Shown here: positions 23,596-33,580 of the stretch, in pieces
Layout of the letters: every line of letters starts with the position of its first letter
Numbering within the stretch: the stretch's first letter is position 1
Assembly: GCA_010015655.1 (NCBI GenBank)
Contig: ML976765.1
Coordinates: 135,084-199,083, forward strand
Source: Bimuria novae-zelandiae CBS 107.79
Lineage: Eukaryota > Ascomycota > Dothideomycetes > Pleosporales > Didymosphaeriaceae
Direction of reading: 5' to 3'
Length of the DNA: 64,000 nt
Notes under the pieces: generated by a model
The model's input: the letters and a program-made list of their open reading frames with translations, nothing else
What the model was told of the DNA's origin: nothing
Databases searched by the model: none
Program-made: the position numbers and the translations under genes

Positions 23596-25887
23596 CCCCC
23601 GCATGGCCAACATCGCCCTGGCACGGGCCACCATTTGAGGGCCAATCGGATGAATTGCTCCGACCCGGCAGAACACCAAGAATTATGCCTCTGTAGGGTA
23701 ACTTCGCATAGATTTTGCATCTCTAAGGGCTTTAAGATAGGTTTACATGATGGTTAAGCTTGCTTTTATGTCTATTAACCTAATTATTTAATGCCGGCGG
23801 AGGTGCTTTGCCTAGCACTTAGCATTAACTTCTAGCCTATATAAAGGTAGCTAGCAAAGCGTATAGCTATAATAAGTATGCGGTGGGCGTTAAGAGCTAT
23901 AAGATAACCTTATATTACCTATAACTTATACTAGAGGTGTCTAGGATTAGAGCTTTTTATTAGTTATACGTCTAGCTGCCGCGTAATTAACACAGCTTTT
24001 GCCCTCTATAAATAGCTTTGTAGATATATGTAAGCTACCAAAGTTACCCTCTTCGCTGGCGAGTACGTCGTCAGGTCGCTTACGCTTGTTTGAGCCTCGA
24101 GTAGGGCGGCCACCTCGCTTAAAGAGCTGTTTAATGAGCTTGTATAGGAACTTCTTGTGGCTGGAGCGTTTGGCGGAGTCGCGAGAGGAGTACGAGGAGA
24201 GCCTATAGTAATTATTAAGCGTTAGATCTAGTAGAAAGTACCAAAGCGGGCGCCAGGTATGCTAGCGGACCTGCTAAATAAAGTAGTAGCTTTTTATTTA
24301 GTTAAAGCGATTAACCTCGCTCTTGTAGCAATTGTAGTTGTCTATTATCTAAGGGATACTTAGTAACTTAAGAGGCTCGCTGCTAAAGGCTTTCTTAAAG
24401 AGTTTCTTATTATTTAGAGCTATCTTAGAGTATTAGCAGAGCTTTATAATGACCTAAGTTGCTTATGGCGACTATCGTCAGCGGAGCATTAGCATAGTGT
24501 TAAGGGCAAAGTACTTACGCTTAGCGATAGTACTAGCAAAAAGAACGACCTAGTTGTCTCTCTAAGCTACCTAAAGCACCTACTAACTCTATAAGAGCGC
24601 CTAGTAAGTATCTCCCCACTCTAGCTTGCGCGTATGGTATGTTTTAAGTTTTATTAGGTTACTATTAAAGCGCTCCTTTAAGAGCTTTACCTGCATGCAA
24701 GTGCTAATAGCTAGCGCCTTTATCTATAATTCTACCTTTACTATTGCCTTAAAAATCTCCTTTATTATTATCTTTATCGTGCGGACTGTCCCAGCGTAGC
24801 CTACGCCTTTAGATCTAAGGTATTTAAGCATAAGGATAGTGTTAAAGAGATTATTATCCTACATAATGTGGAGATTTGGCGGAAAGAGGCGCTGGCCGGC
24901 AGCGTTTACGGCGAGTATAAGAGTAATAGGAACTAACTCTATAAGAGTAAAAGCTAGCGCGTTAGCAGGTAAGTTAAGTAAGTTAACAGGCCCTCGCCCT
25001 CTAGCATAAAATAACTAGTTTAGAATTACTTTATCGTTAGCTAAGCACTAGATATTAAAGCCTTTAGGCGCAGGCTTTATTTTTATTATTATAACCTTAC
25101 TTACGCGGCCTATAAATCTCGTAATTATCTTATTAACGTAAAGGTATACGCTAAGCGCCTAGTACTTAAAGCTACGCTTGTAAAGTATCTCTAAGAGATC
25201 CTACACTTGGCTAAAGGGAGACTTAAAGCTCTAGTTAACCTCTATATAGTATAAGTAGCGATTAAGCTGCTGCCATCTCTCCTTCGACATATAGCGATTA
25301 ATCTCATGCCAAGGCGCTGTCCTATAAAGCTTCTGCTAGTATTTAACAAGCAAGGGCTCTCGGTGGACGCCTATATAAATAACAATAGCGAAGTACGTAT
25401 ACAGCTCGCTTAGAGAGGTAGGTTTCTATTAACGGCGGTTAGGCGTTAAGGGCGTGTTAGCCTAAAGCTTTTTAGCATGCTAATTTATATAGTATATAAT
25501 TTAATTAACAACGCCTGCATTAAAAAATAAGTTAAATAAAGTAATAGGAGAGTTAAAATTTACATAGTTAGGTAAGAGAGCGCGTCTAAAAGTATATAAA
25601 TTATTAATTTTAAGCGGTTGCTATAAGGGTGGTAGCTAAGTAGGTAAATTAGGCAAATCTCCTGCCTTTGGGCTGTACTTTGTATATTTTACGAAGTTGG
25701 CATTATTACTTAATGGCGCTGTACGATTAGGCATAGTTGCATATATAAAAGCTTTTAAAAAAGGCGTGTTTTGGCTGGCAAACAAAAATTGCCTACATAA
25801 CGACAAATATTTAGTGTTTTGATGTATTTGCATCTAATTGGCTAATAAGATGTGGCCCGTGCCAGGACGATGTTGGCCATGCGGGGG
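23596..25887 (-). mobile_element. piggyBac-like DNA transposon, RIP-degraded
   Basis: Terminal inverted repeats of about 40 bp bound the element: CCCCCGCATGGCCAACATCG at the left, and its complement cgatgttggccatgcggggg at the right. They differ from the TIRs of the neighbouring palindromic element after the first seven bases. The uninterrupted copy of the target at 28068-28183 reads ...gatttatgaag..., so insertion duplicated only AT or nothing. The interior is AT-rich, with a degenerate transposase on the minus strand. Confidence 0.82.
24000..25450 (-). pseudogene. piggyBac-like transposase remnant (inner element)
   Basis: Minus-strand conceptual translation, with stops, shows WHEINRYMSKERW and SPFSQV, then VNKIITRFIGR (from an ancestral VDEaI.rFtGR), KIKPAPKGFNI, DNNLFNT and LKYLRSKGVGYAGTVR. 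Near the C-terminal end DNYNCYKSEVNRFN precedes HTWRPLWYFLLDLTLNN. These are the DDE_Tnp_1_7 hallmarks of piggyBac transposases, including the DYN...VDR region. Asp-to-Asn changes and TGG-to-stop changes fit RIP. Close in sequence to the arms of the neighbouring palindrome but clearly a separate copy. Confidence 0.8.
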
Positions 25888-26229
25888 ATGAAGTTTGGCT
25901 GTAGATTCTTATCCCCCGCACTGTTAAAATCTGCCATAAACGACGCGCCAATCAGCGTCTAGTCGATCTTAACACTAAATTTGAATTATAATGACGGTAA
26001 TTTTTTTTTTATAGCCAAAATCGACCTCTTTTAAAATTACTAGTATATGCAAACATGCTAAATCCTGCGTCTATTATTAGTAACGATTCTAACTTTGTAA
26101 AATACATAAAATACTCATAAAAACGAGGTGTTTTACTTAACTTACCGTCTACGCCGCTACCGCAATAGAGACCTCTTAAAATTAATAACCTACGTACTTT
26201 TAGAGTTGCTAATTTACCTAAGGGTACTA

Positions 26230-27830
26230 ATAGAGGCTCTCTAATTGCCCTCTTTAACTTGTTTTTTAACGCTAAGGTTATAGAGTAGATTATATATTTT
26301 ACTAATAATCGCGCTACTTATGCGCACCCTTAGCTACCCTCCGCGAGAGGCTAGAAACCTACGTTGCTAGGAGAGCTGTATACGTACTTTGCAATTGTTG
26401 TATATATGGCCGTCTACAAAGAGCTGTCGCTGGCAGAATATTAGAGTCGCGGTCACAAAAACGCGCCTACTCACAAGCTTAACGACTTTATAGGCTATAC
26501 GCGCTAGCACTAGCTAGATCGCTACCTATATACTGCGGAAGTTAGTTAGACTTTTCAGTCACCTTTTGGCAGGGTGTAGGATCTCTTAGAGCTCCTCCGC
26601 GCGCGCTCTCTATAGTACTAGCGCCCTAGCAAGCACCTTTGCGTTAATAAAGCTATTATTAGATTTACTAGACGTGCTAGCGAGGTGGTAATTATTAAGA
26701 TAAAGCCTACACCTAAGGGCTTTAAAATCTGGTGTCTAGCAAATAATAAAGTTATCCTAAACTAGTTATTTTATGCTAGAGGCAAAGGCTGCGGCCCTAT
26801 TAATTTACTAACCTTTACTAACGCTAACGCGCAGGCTTTTACACCTATAAAGTTAGTACTTATTACTCTTGTCCTCGCTGTTAACGCTAATAGTTAGCGC
26901 CTTTTTCTATTAAGTCTCTATATTATGTGGGACGATAATCTATTTAACACTATACCTATGCTTAAATATCTACGGCGGTAAGGCGTGGGTTGCGCAAGGA
27001 TAGTTTAGATAACTAAAATAATAACTAAAGAGACTTTTAAAGACGCTGCGCGCATAGAGTTATAAGCTAAGAACGTTAGCGTTAAAGGGCGCGCCTGCTA
27101 GAAGGTGGCAAAGGAGCGCTTTTCAAGCAGCCTTATGCGTCTAAAAACGCAGTTTACAAAGCACATAGAGTAGGGAGAGATTAGATAGGACTTGTTAAAG
27201 AGCGGAGAAGTCCTACAGGCAGCGTAAAGAGATAATTAAGTCGTCCTTTTTGCCTTTATTATCGCAGAGCGTAAGTTTGTTGTCTTAACACTATGGCCTT
27301 GGCACGCTGACAATAGTCGCCACCAGCAATCTAGGTTATTATAAAGCTCCGCCGACGCTCTAAAATAAGCCAAAACAACAAGGGGATCTTTGAAAAAGCC
27401 TTTAGCAACAAGCCTGTAAGGCTGCTAGGCATACCGCAGATAATTAACAACTATAATTATTATAAAACTAAAGTTAATCGCTTTAATTAGACAAAGGCGT
27501 ATTACTTAACCTAGCAAGTTAAGCGTTATACCTAGCGACCTTTACTCTACTTTTTACTTAATCTAACGCTTAACAACGCGTATAGGCTATCCTTATACTC
27601 TAATACTATCGCCGCTAAAAGGAGCGGCCACAAAAGGTTCCTATACAACCTTATTAAGTAGCTTTTCGACCGCGGGACGCGTCTTTACAACGCAAGAGCA
27701 AAGCGCAAGAGATTAGACAACGTTGTTGTCGCTAAGGAGAGCTCCTATCGCTCCGCAAACCTGTATAAACAGGCAAAGACTTGTGTACTTTGTGCGGAGC
27801 GTGGGCGACGCCAGCATAAGTCTCAGCCTC
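26230..27830 (+). pseudogene. piggyBac-like transposase remnant, left arm
   Basis: Plus-strand translation with stops shows LGELYTYFAIVVYMAVYKEL, then YWSRG-like and FIGYTR. The catalytic region reads VNKAIIRFTRRASEVVIIKI (VDEAI..FTGR ancestrally), then KPTPKGFKIWCLANNK. WDDNLFNTIPMLKYLRR and GVGCARIV follow. This is the DDE_Tnp_1_7 fold. Asp-to-Asn substitution at the catalytic site and many TAG/TAA codons make it inactive. Confidence 0.82.
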
Positions 27831-28067
27831 CTAGGGTAGCTCTAGGTCACGTTTAAGGCAATTTATAGTTTCCTTAACCTTCTTAGCGTACTCCGCGTAC
27901 GCGCTTTGGGTGTAGTCTCTGCCAACTACCTATGTGTAGGCCTAAAGTACGCCCTAAGTGCTGGCAGGAGCACCTCCGCCAACTATAAATAATTAAGTTA
28001 ATTAACACCACTAAGAGCTTAATTATTAAGTAATTTAAGTTAAGTACAAGTAAAAATGCAGATTGTA

Positions 28068-28183
28068 TAAGAATCTATAGCCAAACTTCATAAATCTCGG
28101 TGTTCATGCAGAATCGGAGCTATTATCCGATTAGCCACTAGCAAGAAGTCCGCCTGTGGCAGATTTTAATAGCGCGGGGGATA
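28068..28183 (-). repeat. 116-bp spacer at the palindrome centre (intact copy of the split segment)
   Basis: Reverse complement of 23502-23595 joined to 25888-25909, without the 2.3-kb insertion. It is bordered by aaatgcagattgta on the left and its complement tacaatctgcattt on the right, so it sits exactly at the dyad. It preserves the empty target site of the inner piggyBac-like element. Confidence 0.8.
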
Positions 28184-28418
28184 CAATCTGCATTTTTACT
28201 CGTACTTAACTTAAATTACTTAATAATTAAGCTCTTAGTAGTGTTAATTAACTTAATTATTTATAGTTGGCGGAGGTGCTCCTGCCAGCACTTAGGGCGT
28301 ACTTTAGGCCTACACATAGGCAATTGGCAGAGACTACACCTAAAGCGCGTACGCGGAGTACGCTGAGGAGGTTAAGGAAACTATAAATTGCCTTAAACGT
28401 AACCTAGAGCTACTCTAG

Positions 28419-30019
28419 GAGGCTGAGACTTGTGCTAGCGTCGCCCACGCTCCGCATAAAGTACACAAGTCTTTGCCTATTTATACAGGTTTGCGGAGCG
28501 ATAGGAGCTCTCCTTAGCAACAACAACGTTGTCTAATCTCTTACGCTTTGCTCCTACGTTACAGAGACGCGTCCCGCGGTCAAAAAGCTACTTAATAAGG
28601 TTATATAGAAACCTTTTATAGCTACTCCTTTTAGCGGCGGCAGCGTTAGAGTATAAGGATAGCCTATACGCGTTATTAAGCATTAGGTTAAGTAAAAAGT
28701 AAAGTAAAGGTTACTAGGTATAACGCTTAACTTACTAGGTTAAGTAATATGCCTTTGTCTAATTAAAGCAATTAACCTTAGTTTTATAATAATTATAGTT
28801 GTTAATTATCTATAGTATGCCTAGTAGCCTTACAGGCTTGTTGCTAAAGGCTTTTTCAAAGATCCCCTTGTTGTTTTGGCTTATTTTGGAGCGTCGGCGG
28901 AGCTTTATAATAACCTAGATCGCTAGTAGCGACTATCGTTAGCGTGCCAAGGCTATAGTATTAAGACAACAAACTTACGCTCTGCAATAGTAGAGGTAAA
29001 AAGGATAACCTAATTATCTCTCTACGCTGCCTATAGGACTTCTCCGCTCTTTAATAAGTCCTATCTAATCTCTCCCTACTCCATGTGCTTTGTAAACTGC
29101 GTTTTTAGACGTATAAAGCTATTTGAAAAGCGCTCCTTTGCCACCTTCTAGCAGGCGCGCCCTTTAACGTTAACGTCCTTAGCTTGCAACTCCACGCGCG
29201 TAGCGTCTTTAAAAGTCTCTTTAGTTATTATTTTAGTTATCTAGACTGTCCCTACGTAACCCACGCCTTGCCGCTATAAGTATTTAAGTATAAGTATAGT
29301 GTTAAATAGATTGTTGTCCTATATAATGTGGAGACCTAATAGAAAAAGGCGCTAACTATTAGCGTTAATGGCGAGGATAAGAGTAATAAGTACTAACTTT
29401 ATAAGTGTAAAAGCCTGCGCGTTAGCGTTAGTAAAGGTTAGTAAATTAATAGGGCCGCGGCCTTTACCTCTAGTATAAAATAACTAGTTTAGGACAACTC
29501 TATCGTTTGCTAGACACTAGATTTTAAAGCCCTTAGGTATAGGCTTTGTCTTAATAATTACTACCTCGCTAGCACGTCTAGTAAATCTAGTAATAGTCTT
29601 ATTAACGTAAAGGTGCTTGCTAAAGCACTAGTACTATAAAGAGCGCGCGCGGAGGAGCTCTAAGAGATTCTACACCCTGCCAAAAGGTAACTAAAAAGTC
29701 TAACTAACTTCCGTAGTGTATAAGTAGCGATCTAGCTGGTGCCAGCGCGTACAGCCTATAAAGTCGTTAAGCTTGTGAGTAGGCGCGTTTTTGTAACCGC
29801 GACTCTAATATTCTGCCAGCGACGGCTCTCTGTGGACGGCCATATATATAATAATTATAAAGTACGTATACAGCTCTCCTAGCGACGTAGGTTTTTAGCC
29901 TCTTATAGAGGGTAGCTAAGGGTGCGCATAAGTAGCGCGATTATTAGTAAAGTATATAATCTACTCTATAACCTTAGCGTTAAAAAATAAGTTAAAGAGG
30001 GTAATTAGAGAGCCTCTGT
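28419..30019 (-). pseudogene. piggyBac-like transposase remnant, right arm
   Basis: Mirror image of the left-arm transposase about a centre near 28125. The same landmark sequences are recognisable on the minus strand, with an independent set of C/T and G/A changes. That shows the two arms mutated separately and are not an assembly reflection of one sequence. Inactive. Confidence 0.8.
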
Positions 30020-30339
30020 TAGTATCCTTAGGTAAATTAGCGACTCTAAAAGTACGTAGGTTATTAATTTTAAGAGGTCTCTATTGCGGTGGCGGCGTGG
30101 ACAGTAAGTTAAGTAAAACACCTTATTTTTATAAGTATTTTATGTATTTTACGAAGTTAGGATTGTTGCTAATAATAGACGCAGGATTTAGCAGGTTTAT
30201 ATATATTAGTAATTTTAAAAGAGGTTAATTTTAGCTATAAAATAAAAATTGCCGTCATCACAATTCAAATTTGGTGTTGAGATCGACTAGACGCTGATTG
30301 GCGCGTCGTTTGTGGCAGATTTTGACAGTGCGGGGGATA

Positions 30340-30807
30340 GAGGTTTGGATGCCGTTGGAGTAGGTTGCGCAGTGAGCAAGACGCACCTGCCTCGGCAAGC
30401 GGGGTACGCTAGTCCCTATTCGGCATCGCGCGTTCATCTTCCTCAACCCCAGATTGCTTTGCCCTTGACTCTTTACTTCTTCGATGCGTATATTAAACTT
30501 GTGAGATACTGCAGGATTTTTCTGCTTACCCCATGTGGGTCTACCTGCTCGCTCATTGGTAACAGGATCTACTTTTAACTTTTCCCCACTTTGATCTTGT
30601 GGGACACACGTTCGCAAATACTCGCAATTGTTGATGGAAAAGATAGCTTCACCAATCGATAAGCCCACAACCTGGGTTGGGAAAATTTGTCTCCCCATAA
30701 CTTATGGAAAGTGGGGGTTTCCAGGCCTATCGAAACTACCACCTCTCCTACTCAGGCGAGAACATCGCCACCACTTGTCCATATGATCTCTTCCACTGTA
30801 TTGCTGC
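30340..30807. other. interval between transposon cluster and agmatinase gene
   Basis: GC-balanced again from 30340. No convincing gene. It may include the displaced upstream region of the haem-binding protein gene at 22915-23476 and the 3' UTR of the agmatinase gene. Confidence 0.35.
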
Positions 30808-32863
30808 CTAGCAGTGACCAAGAGACTTGACTGGTTGAGCGACCATCAAGGCAAGCAAATACTGCACTACTTCTGCCGCGGCAAGCACGGTCGTCTCGCC
30901 TGGATTGTCATATATCGGCGCAACTTCAACTACTCGTGGTCAGCGTTCACGTTACTCAAATTGAGTGTTCTTGCCACCATACCGACATCTGCACCAACGA
31001 CCTCCAAGCCAGTGAGGCCATCAAGTATGGACAACAACTCGCGAGTCGACCAACCGCCGACCTCGGCCGTTCCCGTTGCTAATAGCCACAGTCAGAAATC
31101 GCTCTTATTGGTGATCGCAGATATCACGCGGGATTCGTGTTGCGCGCGAAGCATGTTTTGGCCCTGATGGTGTAACCAGAGGTACTGACCTGGAGCGAAG
31201 GCGGGATCCAAAACATCAATATCGACGGAGATGTAGACTTTGGATCCAAAGACGCGCTCCTTGATTCGCTCTATGACACCATTTATGCCGATGCGATCGA
31301 TCTCCCTGGCTTTGACCATCTCAAACCCGCAGCGAAGATCGTTTCTCAGATCGCCCTTGCGCCGGACCATCGGCGCTCGAATGCCAGCGTGGATTGAAGT
31401 GTTACGAACCAAGCCTTCTTCGTGAGCGATATGAAGGAATGTGCCGTGATTGATGCCGCTGTCAAACATATCAGCCGGTAGGATACGAATCGCAAGTCAT
31501 TTCACGCCTACGCATAGTGAGAGATGCCACCTCCAAGAACCTTAGGGTCCCATGTGTCTTGGAAATGGCGTTAGGTCAGCTACAAGCCATGGTTTGGACA
31601 CGCTACTCACCTATGTGGCTGTCGAAGTGGATGACACTGACGGGTCCCCAGCGGTGGTATGTCGAGCGCAGAGCAGAAAGCGTTGTGGTGTGGTCTCCAC
31701 CCAATGTAACAATTCTCGGCGTTGCGTGGACACACGAGTTGGTTGCTCTTCTAGAGATGATCTTTCGTTCTTCCGCGTTAGCTCACTCTCTACAGTGAAT
31801 GGTCGGAATGCTCACCTGGTGGCTAGCATCCAGCTGCTTTAGGGCTATCGTATTGTCCTTCACTCATGGTGTGAACTACTTTGCGTATTGAGAATTTGAA
31901 CGGAGACAGCTGACCAGAAATGTCAACGGTGCATCTCCGCAGTCCACGATTTTGGCCCAGTCGTAGAAAACGTTCTTTCCTAGTCATCAAAGACCGCGGT
32001 CAGCTTCGCTTACTACGCCTAAGTCTTACAGACCGAAGGTCACACAAAACCACGTATGTAACGTTTCTTGAGAAAGCACCCCGCATACGCTCGCGGTGAA
32101 CATTACCCTCCGTGACAGGCGTGAAATAACTGGAGGCGTGCATCCTTGTACATGACCCAGAATGAGTCCATGAATGCGACGCAGATCTCCTTACCTGTGT
32201 AGATGCTCCAAGCAGCATCTGGTGCTATTCTTCTAGAGCCCTGACGAATACCTCCAGGCCCGAATCGTGATCCTGGCCGAGCTGTCACTCCCTGTCAATC
32301 CGTCAGCTCACAGTAGACGAAGCCATGCGACATCCTCAAAAATGGAAAAGAAAAGCTATCTCGAATATGACTTTCGTTCATGGCAATACATGTACTCACT
32401 TGGTCCACTAACCGTCGCTGCATACTATCAATTCCCCGGTTTGGCTTGACTCGTATCGGACATCTCCGCATGGGTCGCAAGCAACCGTGTCACGGTACCA
32501 CAGCCGCGAGCCGTCCCGCCACGATTTCGCTACGTATTCAGGCAAAATTCACCCGTATCCAGCACCCTTCCTTTCCAAAGCACACTGAACAAGAACACAT
32601 CCACTTACAATATCAAACGGCGCGCCCAAAATCGCAATGTCGAACTTTTCCACCTTCTCCTCTTCCGCAGCCAAACAGTGCACGTGCGGCAAATTCGCAT
32701 ATGTAGCCAACCCCGCAAATGCCGACCCAGTCGTCACATCAACATCCCCACCGTGTCCGAGAAGTTGCTGCTCCGCATAGCCAGGGACGGGCGGGAACGT
32801 GATTTCGCGAGCGCCCGCGACCGATAGCGATAGCAGCGTTGTAGCGACGAGACAGAGCATCAT
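30808..32863 (-). CDS. agmatinase/arginase-family ureohydrolase with signal peptide
   Basis: Nine exons on the minus strand: 32863-32609, 32291-32195, 31979-31915, 31857-31816, 31761-31611, 31557-31512, 31458-31190, 31078-30983 and 30932-30808; 381 aa. Most introns are 50-57 nt; three are longer (317, 215 and 111). The N-terminus [18 protein letters not shown] looks like a secretion signal. Then come [20 protein letters not shown] and DCGDAPL, followed by the manganese-site motifs [22 protein letters not shown] and [13 protein letters not shown]. Last come [12 protein letters not shown] and [15 protein letters not shown]. Agmatinases hydrolyse agmatine to putrescine and urea using two Mn ions; all ligands appear present. 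The donor of intron 3 (GTCAGC) is weak, and the long first intron might hide a small exon. Exact substrate (agmatine or another guanidino compound) is not decided by sequence. Confidence 0.87.
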
Positions 32864-33580
32864 AGCCCCGTGTAAAAAGATTGGATGGCAACCTTCTGCG
32901 AGAGGCGCTAGTGGGACAAACGAATAATGTGCACCATAGGTATGGGTTGCGGGCGTGAAGATGCACATTAAATGCAGCACAGGAAATGCACAAGTGTACA
33001 GGAATCATGACGTTTGGAATGCACTAGTACGGATATGGAATAGTGATTTGGGCGACAATCCGGACCCACTTAGTGACAGAGATTGCCGCGATAATAGCCG
33101 CGATTGGGGGAACCGACGGGTCTACGAAATTACCAAATGGGGAAGCTTGAGATTGTTCTGGGTGGAGCCCGCTTGAGGAGCGCTGGACGAGCGGCAATAC
33201 CTCCTACCCGTGTTCACAGCTTTTACGAACAATGGAAAATACATCTGTAAATACAGTGTTGAATCCATGATTCGTTCTGGGACCTACACAGCTGCTTTTC
33301 ACGTTGATTGGCAAGCATGAGGGATGTGGCTTCGATAAAGCTCGTCGGATTTGAGGGCTGTCTCTTCTCAAGTACTTTCAAAACGACTGAACTCTATTAC
33401 TTGCGCGTTCGTATAAGACCGTAAAAAACTTTACACCTCGCGAATGCATGCTTTCGCCAATATCCTACGCTTGCTGCCGACGCATTTTGACCTCTAGAGC
33501 CGTCGGCAGTTAGGCCACGTACTACCTCTGTAGAGGGAATAGAAGATCCTTAGTATGCAACCCTAGGGATGGATCAATCC
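32864..33580. other. intergenic, no gene seen
   Basis: Upstream region of the agmatinase gene and downstream region of the next minus-strand gene. No coding frame of note. Confidence 0.4.

Larger units (their letters stand above)
23502..25909 (+). repeat. 116-bp terminal-repeat segment, split by a transposon
   Basis: Left part 23502-23595 (starts TATCCCCCGCACTGTCAAAA and contains ggcggacttcttgctagtgg) and right part 25888-25909 (ends gctgtagattct) are separated by a 2.3-kb element. The same segment occurs uninterrupted and inverted at 28068-28183. The TATCCCCCGCACTGT start is shared with the ends of the palindromic element, so the segment is probably one end or a MITE-like derivative of that family. 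Confidence 0.75.
25910..30339. mobile_element. 4.4-kb palindromic piggyBac-like element
   Basis: The left arm 25910-28067 and right arm 28184-30339 are inverted copies of each other over about 2.16 kb, with a 116-bp spacer. Both outer ends read TATCCCCCGCACTGT toward the interior, followed by aaacgacgcgccaatcagcg. Arm differences are almost all C/T or G/A. For example, the arms read gttggcggaggtgctcctgc in common near the centre but differ at scattered transitions elsewhere. Each arm carries its own degenerate transposase, pointing outer end to centre. Flanks are AT on both sides. It may have arisen by head-to-head insertion or by an inverted duplication. Confidence 0.85.

Noticed and set aside
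30258..30698. 146-codon minus-strand frame overlapping the transposon border
   Set aside because: Runs through the terminal repeat into unique flank and has no recognisable domain; likely chance.
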